Below, in pieces: positions 8,682 to 18,400 of a stretch of DNA of 64,000 nt (position 1 is its first letter; the number at the start of each line of letters is the position of its first letter). A program made the translations under genes and the position numbers. Under the pieces are notes generated by a model that saw nothing but the letters and a program-made list of their open reading frames with translations, searched no databases and was not told where the DNA came from. Source of the stretch: Bacillota bacterium (GTDB lineage: Bacteria; Bacillota; Clostridia; Christensenellales; SZUA-584); assembly GCA_023406895.1 (NCBI GenBank), contig JAEXTV010000016.1:216051-280050 (forward strand), in the 5' to 3' direction.

Positions 8682-10046
8682 TCAACGGAAAGGTTTATAT
8701 TTATCATCAGTTAACTTTTCATTGCTACCTTGTCTCTTATGCTTTAACAAACGCTCTTTCTCCGAAAGCATAACAGTCCATTCTAGAATAGCATTACACA
8801 GCTTTATATCCTTACGGAGCGACTTAAGCTGTGTAGATAAGTCGTTAATTTGCTTATCAATCATTGTACTGTGTTCCTCTAGGATTGATGACTGGCGCTT
8901 TGCATTTGACAGCGTATTACGTTCTTCAATTAGGGTATATATCTGGTGTTCTGTATCTTTTCGAAAACTATTAAGTTGCTCATCCGTATCAATCCTATTC
9001 CTATGCAAAAACTTCGCCTGCTCCGAGATAGCGTCCATCAATCGCAAGTCCTCTCGTAATATAAAAGGCGCCTGACCTGACGGTTGGCGCTGCGCCTCTC
9101 GAAGCTTGTATAGATAGTAGAAGTATAGTGCGCGAAGCCCTTTCCAAGTGACGCGGCAAAGCTTGAAATCTCCACGCACCTTCACACGTTTAACAATGGG
9201 TGGTGTAGGCTTCGGCGGTCGTTCCGGCATCCTGTGACGAAGGATGCGTTGCTTTATGGCTTCCTCAGTGTATTTGTCACCAAGAGTGTAAAGCCGAACA
9301 AACCGTTCCTTACCCTGTGACCGTACCTTCATATATTTGCCGCTTGTAACAACCTCGTACCCTTTTTCCTTTAGGCTGCGGATAAACGCTTGAAAACTCA
9401 TGGATACCATAACGGCCTGATCCACATCCTCTTTGATGGCGCTTCGCCATGTGCGTTGTCCGCCGTTCTCGGCTTTCCATTCGGCGTAGTGCCTAGTTCT
9501 GCCACTCTCAGGATTCTCTACAACAGATAGTCCATAAGCCATGCACATTCTATCGGATGTCTGCCTAAGCAGCCGATATGACGCGTTGCAATCGTTATAC
9601 TTCTTTCCATCCAAAAAAGATACCGAATTGATCACGAAATGGTTATGCAGGTGTCCTTTGTCGAGATGGGTGGCGACGATGATTTCAAACCGTTCTTCCC
9701 AAAGCTTCTGTGCCAGCTTTACGCCGATCTCATGCGCAGTATTCGGCGTTATTTCTCCCTTTGCAAAGGATTGATATGCGTGAAAGGCAAGAATTCCATC
9801 CTCTTTGCAAAAGCGCCGCTTGGTTATAACCATCTGATCACGGGCTGTTTCGGGATCGCAGTTCAAGCCGGTGACAAACAGCTTTTTCTCAGTCTTATGA
9901 TCCTGCATCGTATAATTCATGACATCTGCAAGCCCCTGCAGATCGCTTTCTGAATATAGGGATGCGTCGGTTTTATCTGGATTCTTGGCATAGTTTACAA
10001 CCTTGTCGAGCCTGCCCTTGATATCCCATATCGCCGTCGTAGCCAT
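8682..10046 (-). CDS. Relaxase, MobA/VirD2 (MOBP) family
   Basis: 454 residues. Near the N-terminus is the candidate nicking tyrosine in KVVNYAKNP (Tyr 19), and the metal-binding triad lies in HLDKGHLHNHF (127-137), the canonical HUH relaxase motif. The C-terminal 150 residues form a charged coiled coil. It nicks oriT and stays bound to the 5' end of the transferred strand. The frame runs up to 10115, but ATG 10046 with AAGGAG 7 bases upstream is the true start. MobC is normally next door; here two cargo genes separate them. An intrinsic terminator sits just before the ribosome binding site. Confidence 0.95.
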   Translation of the reverse strand: MATTAIWDIKGRLDKVVNYAKNPDKTDASLYSESDLQGLADVMNYTMQDHKTEKKLFVTGLNCDPETARDQMVITKRRFCKEDGILAFHAYQSFAKGEITPNTAHEIGVKLAQKLWEERFEIIVATHLDKGHLHNHFVINSVSFLDGKKYNDCNASYRLLRQTSDRMCMAYGLSVVENPESGRTRHYAEWKAENGGQRTWRSAIKEDVDQAVMVSMSFQAFIRSLKEKGYEVVTSGKYMKVRSQGKERFVRLYTLGDKYTEEAIKQRILRHRMPERPPKPTPPIVKRVKVRGDFKLCRVTWKGLRALYFYYLYKLREAQRQPSGQAPFILREDLRLMDAISEQAKFLHRNRIDTDEQLNSFRKDTEHQIYTLIEERNTLSNAKRQSSILEEHSTMIDKQINDLSTQLKSLRKDIKLCNAILEWTVMLSEKERLLKHKRQGSNEKLTDDKYKPFR

Positions 10047-10067
10047 ATACGCACTCCTTCTTGAAAA

Positions 10068-10096
10068 ATAAAAAAATCGTGGTTGAAGACGATTTC
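10068..10096 (-). terminator. Intrinsic terminator before the relaxase gene
   Basis: On the minus strand a 7-bp stem (AAATCGT / ACGATTT) with an 8-base loop is followed by a T tract. It lies 38 bases after the metallo-beta-lactamase gene and about 25 bases before the relaxase start, so it can both end the nuclease module transcript and act in the relaxase leader. Confidence 0.75.
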
Positions 10097-10133
10097 TTTT
10101 AGTGTAATGAACCATTCTATTCGGGATAAAGAT

Positions 10134-11429
10134 TTAAATGTTAAAAGAAATACCATCTGTCTGTATTTCGACCTTGCCTGAAATGCCCTCAAAGGCGTCC
10201 GGCGTCATCGTGTGGATAGGCACGATTTTTTTAGGATTTGCCTCTATCATAACACGTCTGATATCGGATACCGACGCATGGCCGCTTGTATGCAGCGATT
10301 TTATCAAAAAACCGGCGCTTTGTAGCATTTGCTCTAATTTAAGCTGGGGTTCGCTATTGCGGTAACCCTGCCACATGGAATACAAGAATGTTCCGTTTTC
10401 TAGCGTGCATCTTTCGATGTCTTTAAGCATGGATGGGCGTACCAGCATAACAGCCTGATTCTGAACCTCTTTTAGTTTGTCTTTTGGCATATGAAACGCT
10501 GAAAAGCGTTTCGCATATTCTCCACCAATCTCGTTGAATACCCTTTGCGTAAGATAATAAGGATAGAATACTTTGATATTTGAATACTGCTCGGATGGAT
10601 AGGGCAGGTTGTTCCCGAGCTGGCGCAGCTCAAACAGCACGTTGGCAGTATATACATCAATAACGAACAGCCGCTTTGCTTTCAATGAAGCACGAAAGAA
10701 ACTAACCAGACGGTCGATGTTCTGGCTGGACGACTGAAACAGCACCGGCCCGGAACAATGGTTCATCATATCGACAGTCTCATTTTCCAATTCTTCTTCC
10801 GTCAATACCTGCTCGTCCTGCCTACCAAACATTGTACCCTCAATGAGCAGCGCATCCGCGCCGCGCGGTACTTGGGTGATGAAACGATCCAGGCAGACCG
10901 CCTTGCGTCCATGTCCGCGAAAATCGCCAGTGTAGATCACCGTTTTCCCTTCGCTGGTGATTTCAAACGCTGCTGCGTCAAACGCAGAGTGATCCATCAA
11001 ATAGGGCTTGATTCGAAAGTCTCCTGCGGAGAACGGCTGGTACATCTGAAAGATATGGGCATTCACCATAAAAGCGTCGCATATTTTGAACCGTTGCGAA
11101 ATCTCGATCAATTTTTTCGTTCCAGCTGATATGAACACAGGGATGCTTTCATGAATATAGGGCAGCAACCCGTAGTGGTCGATATGCGCATGCGAAATGA
11201 CGACTGCATCAAACGCCGGGGAATCCCACTTGTATAATCCTTTTATATCGGGCAACACCCCAAGCGACAGGAGCTGCCCGCTGGGTAGGGAGGCAATGTG
11301 GTCGTCGATGGGTTTCCCATGTAAAAACAGTGGATAGCCCGCATCCAGCAATATAGGGCTACACGCCGTTCTGAGTTCAATGACTGTGCCTCCGATTTCG
11401 TGAGTTCCTCTATAAACGGTGATATTCAC
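10134..11429 (-). CDS. Beta-CASP metallo-beta-lactamase nuclease (RNase J-like fold)
   Basis: 431 residues with all expected motifs: LLDAG (Asp 29), SHAHIDH (79-85), His 147 in MDHSAF, Asp 169 in YTGDF, then the beta-CASP motifs EGTMFGR (Glu 198), SGHAS (His 384) and PIHT (His 406). The family includes RNase J, CPSF73 and SNM1-type DNA or RNA nucleases. The metal ligands are intact, so it should be active. It is shorter than RNase J (about 550) and lacks that protein's C-terminal domain. Its start overlaps the stop of the upstream PD-(D/E)XK gene by 4 bp, so the two act together. Substrate unknown; defence is inferred. Confidence 0.85.
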   Translation of the reverse strand: MNITVYRGTHEIGGTVIELRTACSPILLDAGYPLFLHGKPIDDHIASLPSGQLLSLGVLPDIKGLYKWDSPAFDAVVISHAHIDHYGLLPYIHESIPVFISAGTKKLIEISQRFKICDAFMVNAHIFQMYQPFSAGDFRIKPYLMDHSAFDAAAFEITSEGKTVIYTGDFRGHGRKAVCLDRFITQVPRGADALLIEGTMFGRQDEQVLTEEELENETVDMMNHCSGPVLFQSSSQNIDRLVSFFRASLKAKRLFVIDVYTANVLFELRQLGNNLPYPSEQYSNIKVFYPYYLTQRVFNEIGGEYAKRFSAFHMPKDKLKEVQNQAVMLVRPSMLKDIERCTLENGTFLYSMWQGYRNSEPQLKLEQMLQSAGFLIKSLHTSGHASVSDIRRVMIEANPKKIVPIHTMTPDAFEGISGKVEIQTDGISFNI

Positions 11430-13030
11430 TGGTCAGCCCTCTCCCCAAAATGTCTTTTCAAATCCAGTGAAGTTCGGATATCCGTGATGGCATTCTGGTG
11501 CTCGGTGAAATAAATATAGTTCAATCGGATAATGTCCTCGTCCACAGCCAATTCCATGCCAGCAAAGGATTCGTCATCATATTGACCCGTGGGCATCACG
11601 CAGGCGGCAATCAGTTTCAGTTTGTCGGGAATGCTGCCACCAAAACCAAACAGCCGCCACCAGTCTGAACCGGCCTCGCTGCGCAAGAGTTCACGAATAA
11701 ACACGGTATAAGCAATCGCCTGCTTGAGCGCGTCCTTGGGCGGTTCTTTGGCCATGTTTTCATCCTTGAGCTCCAGAATGGCAAGGGATGTTCCCTTGCC
11801 TTTGCCCATGCGTGCAAAAAGATCAATACCACCACCCCGAAACCCGGAATACTTCACCTGTGCGTGTTGACTGGCGCTTATCGGCGTGGGCATGGGGAAA
11901 CGTAGCTTGGCCACTCTGACCGGCTGTATGAACGGCAGCGTCTTATCTGTTACCTTGGAGAATTCACTGAGCAACAGGCTCTCCAACCGGTGTTCCTCAT
12001 TGCTTTTACCCTCTGCATTGCGCTGTGCTGCCCGTTCCTTAAAAAAAGAACGAAAAGCTGCCGCTGCCGGGCTATCCCACGGTACACCGTGAGCATTATG
12101 CGTACAGCCGAAGTCTCGCTGATTTAGTGCGTCATATCCAGTCGAGTCCAGCAGAAGTGCAGTTTTATAGCACAGTTGTGCCACCGTCTGTCCAAGATAT
12201 CGAAGTTCAAATATTAGGTGCTGTTTCGCTTTCTTGGCGTTTGAAACATTCATATATAGCATAAGCGGAGCCCACTCATGAAAACTGCTACGTACCTTTT
12301 CAATGTAGCTTTCGTTTATATGAATATCCTCGGCATAGCCTTTGTAGCGTGTTTCCCATTCAGGGTTTTCTGCCAGTAGCTTTCTGGTTTCCGCGATTAC
12401 GCCTAGAAGCTCCTGCTGTAGCGCAATCCGTCTGACAGCTTCCAGTGCCGAGCCATTATCGGTGGCAAGGGTAAGATGTGCGCCGTTTTCAAGGATCAAC
12501 TGACTCGTCTCCAAATTGCATGCAGCAATTGGGGTATGACCATAGAGTATGATCCACCACGGTATATGTTCCTGCCAATTCTGTGTCGAAGCAATGGGGT
12601 AGTGCGAAAATGCGGTCGCTGCTTCGCTGAGGCCGGAACCATAAGCCCCGTCATGCCATGCGTTGCGAATACTTATGCCCTTATTTGTTGTAAGCAACTC
12701 CAGTAAAAAATCCATTGCGGCAAAGGGACGTGCTTCGCGGTTCAGCGTCAGCTTAGCTTGCAGTGCCACCTCGTCGGCCAATTGACGCACTTGCGACGTT
12801 GTCATTCGTTCCTGATATCGCAACATCTCGTCACCTGCGAGGATACCCGTTCCGTTGAGGTTGATGGAGATAACCGGGTGCAATCTTCCCGCATTCTCCC
12901 GCGCAACGGTCAGGCAGGCATATTGCTCGTCGCAGGGGTATGTCATAAGCGCTATTAGTTTTTCGCCGCTTCGGGTAAGGATCTGGTGAAGAATCGACCA
13001 AGCGACAGCATTATTGGACAGTACTGGCAT
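11426..13030 (-). CDS. Large protein with C-terminal PD-(D/E)XK nuclease-like domain
   Basis: 534 residues, no whole-length family recognised. Near the C-terminus GGGIDLFARM (Asp 403), LAILELKDEN (Glu 420, Lys 422) and KQAIAYT (Gln 437) form the D...ExK...Q signature of the PD-(D/E)XK nuclease fold. The first 390 residues contain no recognised motif; they may be a sensor or substrate-recognition region. Start ATG 13030 has GAGGAGG 5 bases upstream. It is translationally coupled to the beta-CASP protein downstream and has its own promoter with an inverted-repeat operator. Base composition resembles the backbone, so the module is long resident or from a similar genome. Confidence 0.75.
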   Translation of the reverse strand: MPVLSNNAVAWSILHQILTRSGEKLIALMTYPCDEQYACLTVARENAGRLHPVISINLNGTGILAGDEMLRYQERMTTSQVRQLADEVALQAKLTLNREARPFAAMDFLLELLTTNKGISIRNAWHDGAYGSGLSEAATAFSHYPIASTQNWQEHIPWWIILYGHTPIAACNLETSQLILENGAHLTLATDNGSALEAVRRIALQQELLGVIAETRKLLAENPEWETRYKGYAEDIHINESYIEKVRSSFHEWAPLMLYMNVSNAKKAKQHLIFELRYLGQTVAQLCYKTALLLDSTGYDALNQRDFGCTHNAHGVPWDSPAAAAFRSFFKERAAQRNAEGKSNEEHRLESLLLSEFSKVTDKTLPFIQPVRVAKLRFPMPTPISASQHAQVKYSGFRGGGIDLFARMGKGKGTSLAILELKDENMAKEPPKDALKQAIAYTVFIRELLRSEAGSDWWRLFGFGGSIPDKLKLIAACVMPTGQYDDESFAGMELAVDEDIIRLNYIYFTEHQNAITDIRTSLDLKRHFGERADQ

Positions 13031-13083
13031 AAACGCCTCCTCGCACTAGGGTATATAACAGATTATTATAAATACGTTATATG

Positions 13084-13122
13084 AATATATTTTACCATAT
13101 ATCTTGTACAAAGTCTGGTACA
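13084..13122 (-). promoter_or_regulatory. Promoter with inverted-repeat operator for the two-nuclease module
   Basis: On the minus strand, TTGTAC (13106-13111) and TATATT (13084-13089) are separated by 16 bases, a good sigma-70-type promoter about 50 bases before the start of the PD-(D/E)XK gene. A perfect inverted repeat, TGTAC-N8-GTACA (13105-13122), overlaps the -35 hexamer and looks like a repressor site. No regulator gene is adjacent, so control may come from elsewhere. Confidence 0.55.
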
Positions 13123-13183
13123 GTTAAAGTGTTAAGCGATCCTTAGAAGATGCCTGTGGCGAGGTTAATTGACTACTACTATG

Positions 13184-13513
13184 TTAAACCGTCTTTTCCG
13201 GCAGTGTTACTGCCTTTTGAATTTCCAATATCGTTCTTCGTAAATATGCCGCCTCGCGTTCAAAGCCCGTTTCATCTACATATCCTGTTGCATTTGCCTT
13301 TACCGCAAGCTGATTGATATTGCCTCCAATAGCGCGCAGCTCCCGCATCATATTGTAAAAATCAATGGGCGGCAGCTCTTTTGGCGTATACCCATTAATC
13401 AAAAAACGCAAGTAATTCTCTTGAGATAATCCAGTTCTTTTCGCATTATCACGCAATCGTTGACTTTCAACTTCATTCAGCCAAACTTGTGCGCGGATAT
13501 TCCTTTTTCGCAT
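13184..13513 (-). CDS. mobC: MobC-like relaxosome accessory protein
   Basis: 109 residues: an N-terminal ribbon-helix-helix region (RAQVWLNEVESQRLRDNAKRTGLS) followed by the MobC-type segment with RELRAIGGNINQLAVKANATG. MobC binds oriT next to the nick and loads the relaxase. ATG 13513 lies 13 bases after GGAGGT. The upstream 130 bases hold several inverted repeats that probably form oriT. In most ICEs of this type the relaxase gene follows directly; here a 3-kb nuclease module intervenes. Confidence 0.9.
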   Translation of the reverse strand: MRKRNIRAQVWLNEVESQRLRDNAKRTGLSQENYLRFLINGYTPKELPPIDFYNMMRELRAIGGNINQLAVKANATGYVDETGFEREAAYLRRTILEIQKAVTLPEKTV

Positions 13514-13551
13514 TCTATTTCATTACCTCCATCGCAAAATTGAAGGGGTAT

Positions 13552-13623
13552 TAGGGGCAAGCCCCTAACAAGCGGATTTTGGGAGACAAAATCCAGTGCT
13601 TGCTAAGACAACGCAGAGCGTTG
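13552..13623. other. Candidate origin of transfer (oriT)
   Basis: Directly upstream of mobC lie three inverted repeats: TAGGGGC/GCCCCTA (13552-13567, 2-base gap), GGATTTTG/CAAAATCC (13574-13594, flanked by a further CAAGC/GCTTG pair) and CAACGC/GCGTTG (13609-13623). Nested palindromes next to mobC are the normal setting of MOBP-type oriT sites. The nick position cannot be read from sequence alone. The same repeats could serve as a leader hairpin for mobC. Confidence 0.6.
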
Positions 13624-13647
13624 CCCCTATACCAGCCGGGAAAGAAA

Positions 13648-14421
13648 TCACCTCTCGAGATCGCGCGCATTGCGACTCTCCGGCGTTCTAACAGGGCCCT
13701 TTTCGAAGTTGTCCACCTGTTTAAATCCGATGCTATCCACATAATGCGCGGTGCTTTTACCTCGTTCTTTGACGACAACCACGTCGCTTACCGACAATGA
13801 ATGCCCTTTGAAATCCTTCGGATGCTCCATATTGAACTTATAGAACAAATCCTCTAACGTTTCGTTTAGCTTCATGTCACCGGAGTAGACCAAATCGTAA
13901 TTGCGGATGTCGCAATTGATACCGTTTTTCTGGAGGTATTCGTAAGATTCAAACCGGATACCATGTAGATTATCTGAGCGCTTAAGCTGATAGATTGAAT
14001 ATTGGCGCTGCGGTAAGTTTTGATGCTCGGTTTCCTCAGATGGCGGTTCAGCTGCTGGCGCTTCCACCTTCTGCACCTCAATCTGACCGTTAATCGAGTA
14101 GAACATCTCAGGCGATTCAAAGAGCTTTGCATACTTTTCAGCCAGTTCTCCGGACAGTTCTGAGAAGTTATCCTCACTCAATCCCACGATGAGAAATGTG
14201 CCGGCGATGATATCGAACATCTCACCGCTTTTGCTGTAGATGGCACGGTTGAGCGGCAACCCCTCCATTTTTCCTTCTTCATTGCATACCAGCCCCACCA
14301 AATCATCATACGGATATATCGCTTCAATGTATCCGCCCACCTCACGCTGCAGAGAATGCAGACCGGAGTCGATGTCCTTCATATACGGCTTTTTCAGGGG
14401 CTCAACAACTAATACTTTCAT
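13648..14421 (-). CDS. DUF3846 / YodL-domain ICE protein
   Basis: 257 residues. The N-terminal 100 residues (MKVLVVEPLKKPYMKDIDSG, then the EAIYPYDDLVGLVCNEEGKM segment and GTFLIVGLSEDNFSELS) match the DUF3846 domain common in ICEs and phages. After a Pro/Glu-rich linker (about 118-137) comes a YodL-like domain (YSIYQLKRSDNLHGIRFESY and DFKGHSLSVSDVVVV). Function unknown; such proteins accompany DNA-processing genes. Start ATG 14421 with AAGGAGG 7 bases upstream; 25 bases after the primase-like gene, so same operon. Confidence 0.8.
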   Translation of the reverse strand: MKVLVVEPLKKPYMKDIDSGLHSLQREVGGYIEAIYPYDDLVGLVCNEEGKMEGLPLNRAIYSKSGEMFDIIAGTFLIVGLSEDNFSELSGELAEKYAKLFESPEMFYSINGQIEVQKVEAPAAEPPSEETEHQNLPQRQYSIYQLKRSDNLHGIRFESYEYLQKNGINCDIRNYDLVYSGDMKLNETLEDLFYKFNMEHPKDFKGHSLSVSDVVVVKERGKSTAHYVDSIGFKQVDNFEKGPVRTPESRNARDLER

Positions 14422-14446
14422 CAAAAATCCTCCTTTGTTTCTTTTG

Positions 14447-15418
14447 TTATCTTTCGGGCTTGCCCCTCATGCGGATGGCTGGCAATATCCCTTTCTCAAT
14501 CTGAAGCTGATGGTTGTAGTCCTTGCCTTTATCCGGCAATAGCAGTTCCGTGGCATAGCACTCAGGGAGCAGAGCACATATTGTTTGAGCAGCTAATCTG
14601 CCTGCCTCGTCATTATCGAGGCATAGGACAATATGGTGTGTATAGGGATATTCCAGTAGGTGTTGCGCTAGGGCAACAGGCAGAGGCGTTTCGACGATTG
14701 TCTTTTTGGGCTGGTAAACACCCGACAACGAGAGGTAATTATATTCCTGCCATGCGTCTTTTCGAAGTGTTGCGAATGAAAGTAGATCGATAGCGCTTTC
14801 AAACAGGTACACCGTGTCCGCATCTTGATGGAACGGCAGAGCAAAAGCGTACCGTTTTTCACTGTTGTCTGCCTCCCGCAGAAATACCGATGTGGGGCTG
14901 GAATTACGTAACATGGCGTATTTCGCTTGTCCACTGCCGTCGAATCCCACGAAGACGCAGTTATGGTTTTCGTCCTCATACAGTCGTTCCGTTTTGATGC
15001 AGTAAGCCAATATATCTAGGTCAATGCCGCGTCCAGTCAGGTATCGCAAAACACGTTCGTTATTGGCATAGGGTCTTGGCAGAACAAATGGCAGCTTTTT
15101 CGGTGGTTTAACTGTAAACGCAGGTGGCAATGGAGCATATCGCGTGCAGCCACATACGTGCTGAACAGCTTCGACAAACTCCATGCCGCGCACCTTGATG
15201 AGATAATCCAGCGCACTCCTGCCGCCGATACCCTGAGACCACCAGCACCACTTACCATTTGATATCTTCAGGCTGTCGTGTGTCCGAGTGGTATAAATGT
15301 CCGAATTAATTCTCACCAGTTCATCCGGCTCATACGTGTGCAGATATGAAAGCAAGTCCATTTGCTTCGCCTGTTCAATCTGTTCTCTGGTGACATAACT
15401 CTGTCTCATGTTATTTGC
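14447..15418 (-). CDS. Toprim primase-like protein (DUF3991 + Toprim)
   Basis: 323 residues. The N-terminal part contains a CHC2-like region without the full zinc ligand set (WCWWSQGIGGRSALDYL, VCGC), as in DUF3991. The C-terminal part is a Toprim domain with VYLFESAIDLLS (catalytic Glu) and IVLCLDNDEAGR (DxDxxG). Such proteins are thought to prime replication of the transferred strand or assist element replication. Start ATG 15418 is preferred over the upstream TTG because AGGAG lies 6 bases before it. It follows the giant methylase-helicase by 66 bases, with a hairpin in between. Confidence 0.85.
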   Translation of the reverse strand, partial: ANNMRQSYVTREQIEQAKQMDLLSYLHTYEPDELVRINSDIYTTRTHDSLKISNGKWCWWSQGIGGRSALDYLIKVRGMEFVEAVQHVCGCTRYAPLPPAFTVKPPKKLPFVLPRPYANNERVLRYLTGRGIDLDILAYCIKTERLYEDENHNCVFVGFDGSGQAKYAMLRNSSPTSVFLREADNSEKRYAFALPFHQDADTVYLFESAIDLLSFATLRKDAWQEYNYLSLSGVYQPKKTIVETPLPVALAQHLLEYPYTHHIVLCLDNDEAGRLAAQTICALLPECYATELLLPDKGKDYNHQLQIEKGILPAIRMRGKPER

Positions 15419-15439
15419 CATAATCAACTCCTACTATGA

Positions 15440-15467
15440 AAGGGCACCGGATTTCTCCAATGCCCTT
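15440..15467 (-). promoter_or_regulatory. Leader hairpin before the primase gene
   Basis: On the minus strand an 11-bp stem with two G-U pairs (AAGGGCATTGG / CCGGTGCCCTT) and a 6-base loop stands about 10 bases before the ribosome binding site. The following T tract is short (TTTCAT), so it may be a weak terminator or a stability element. Confidence 0.5.
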
Positions 15468-15484
15468 AACGATATAAACAATAC

Positions 15485-18400
15485 TCAGCGTGAGATATTG
15501 TCTATCTCCCTGTCATCCTCCTGCTCTGGCTCGCCGTCAAGCATTTCCGAGCTACATTTTTCCATGTTGAGTAATGCGTCCAACTCGGCCAGCCTTGCGG
15601 CTTTTTCTAACAGCTCCTGTTCCTGCGCAAATGGCTTTTCGACCTCCAGCTTGCCCTCTTCCACCTGTCGAAGCAAATCCTCCAAGCCGCGTTTACATAT
15701 CTCCAATTTCTCTGGCAGCCCGGACAACGAATTATCTATCCTCGATATGTTTCCATATACATCGCTGCCTAAGGTGATCGAATGGCTGAGTACGTTTTTC
15801 AGCGTTAACTGAAATGCCTTTGAAAACGTATCAAAGGACAGTACCATTGTGAATCCGCGATATTCTCCAATCGCTGCAGGTTCCGGCGAAGTCTTGGCTT
15901 TGCATGCGTCCAGCAGTGCCTTACCGGCGAACTCCTTTTCAACGTACTGAATACCGCCTATTGTCATGGGCAAAAACTTCTGATCATCCCCCAGCGCAAA
16001 CTTATCTAATCGGGCGATGTCCTGCTCATATCCACAGATACGTTCTTCGATCTGCCGTATCTGAGAAGGAAAGTACTTATGCAGGTTGTCTTCCATCGCA
16101 TACCGCTGGCTTAAATGACTCGCTTTCAATAGCTTCAGCCGTGACACCTGAATATCGAGATCCATCTTCTCCTTGATATATGGATTCCCGGTGGCCAAGG
16201 CTTTTACCTCGGCGTAGGAGAGCGCCGTTTCGTCTATGTCTTCACAGCTACGTACAGGACTCTTGCTGGTCATGATCTGCGAAATGAACCTCTGCTTGTT
16301 CTCGATGGTCTGCCACATATAACTGTCGAATGTGTTCTCCGTGACATACCTGAAAACGTGCACCTGTTCGTTGTCGTTGCCCTGCCGGATAATCCGGCCT
16401 TCGCGTTGCTCGATATCCGAGGGCCGCCACGGCACGTCCAAGTGATGCTCGGCCACGAGCCTTTTCTGCACGTTCGTCCCCGCGCCCATCTTGAAGGTGG
16501 AACCCAGCAGGATACGGACATTGCCTTTGCGCACATTGGCAAACAACTCGCTCTTGCGTATCTCCGTGTTCGCGTCATGGATAAACGCGATCTCATCCTC
16601 CAGCACACCCATTTCGATGAGCTTACGCTTGGTGTCGTCATACACGTTGAAACTGCCGTCATAGTGTGGCGTCGAAAGATCGCAAAATACCAGCTGTGTC
16701 AGCCGCTTGTCTCTGTTCTGCTCCCACAAGCGATAGATGTTTTCTACACAAGCACCGACCTTACTATCCTCATCATCCGGCAGCAACTCGCTGATCAAGC
16801 GCTGATCAAGCGCCAGCTTGCGCCCATCGTTCGTAATTTTGAGCATGTTGTCTTCGGTCGCATCCACCATGCCGTTGCGCACTCTTTCCGCGCGTTCAGC
16901 CAGCTCTGCCACCATGTTTCGCTGATGCTCGCTCGGCTTAATCACCACGTTATGATACTCCGCTTCCGGTACGGGCAGGTTCAGCATATCGGCAGTCTGG
17001 ATATCGGCGACCATCTTGAACATACTGATCAGTTCCGGCAGGTTGTAGAATCGCGCGAACCGCGTTTTTGCCCTGTAGCCCGTGCCTTCTGGTGCAAGCT
17101 CGATGGCCGTTACCGTTTCGCCGAACGTCGATGCCCATGCGTCAAAGTGCTGCAAGCCCTGGCTGCGCAGCGTCTCATACTGTAAATACCGTTGCATGGT
17201 GTAAAGCTCGGTCATGGAGTTACTTATCGGTGTACCCGTGGCGAACACCACACCACGCCCGCCGGTCAACTCGTCAAGATACTGGCACTTCATAAACAGG
17301 TCAGAGGATTTCTGCGCCTCAGTCTGTGCGAGACCGGCGACGTTGCGCATCTTCGTGATGAGGAACAGATTTTTGAAGTTATGCGCTTCATCCACAAATA
17401 AGCGATCCACACCGAGTTCCTCGAACGTCACCACATCGTCCTTACGGCTGGTATCGTTGAGCTTGTCCAACTTGAGCTTGATGGTCTTCCTTGTCTTTTC
17501 AAGCTGCTTAACCGTAAACCGCTCCGCCTTGGCGGCTTTAGCGTCTGCGATGCCCATTACAATCTCGTCAAGCTGTTCCTGCAGCGTGGCCTTCTGTCGC
17601 TCGATGGACATGGGTATCTTCTCAAACTGACTGTGGCCGATAATCACCGCGTCATAGTCACCGGTGGAAATTCTGCCGCAGATCTTTCTGCGGTTGCGCT
17701 TTTCAAAATCCTTTCTGGTTGCAACCAAAATGTTGGCGCTGGGGTAAAGCTGTAGGAATTCAGCCGACCATTGCTCGGTAAGATGATTAGGCACCACTAA
17801 GAGGCTTTTACTGCACAAGCCGAGGCGCTTGCTTTCCATTGCCGCGGCGACCATCTCAAACGTCTTGCCAGCCCCAACGACATGCCCCAGCAGCGTGTTG
17901 CCACCGTAGAGAATATGCGCGATGGCGTTGACCTGATGTGGCCGTAGCGTGATTTCCGGATTAATACCAGAAAACCTCAGGTGGCTCCCGTCATACTCAC
18001 GCGGTCGGATGCTGTTGAACTTTTCGTTATAGAGCTGGACAAGCCGTTCGCGCCGGTTATGATCCTTCCAAATCCAATCGCGGAACGCGTCCTTGATCTG
18101 CTGCTGCTTCTGCTGTGCAATCGTGGTTTCCTTCCGGTTCAGGACGCGCACCTCTTTACCGTCCGCGTCGATCTTCTTATCAAATATTCTGACATCTTTA
18201 AGGTTGAGCGTTTGCTCAATGATCTGGTAGGCGTTGATACGTTCCGTCCCGTAGGTCACGTTAGCCAGTACACCGTCGTAATCGGCTTTTTTACCTTGGA
18301 CATTCCATGATGCTGTATAGGGAGAATAGTGGACTTTGATTCGGCTTTCAGCGTAGTAGCTTGGCTTTAAGAACTCGACCACAAACTGCTGAATGTCCTC

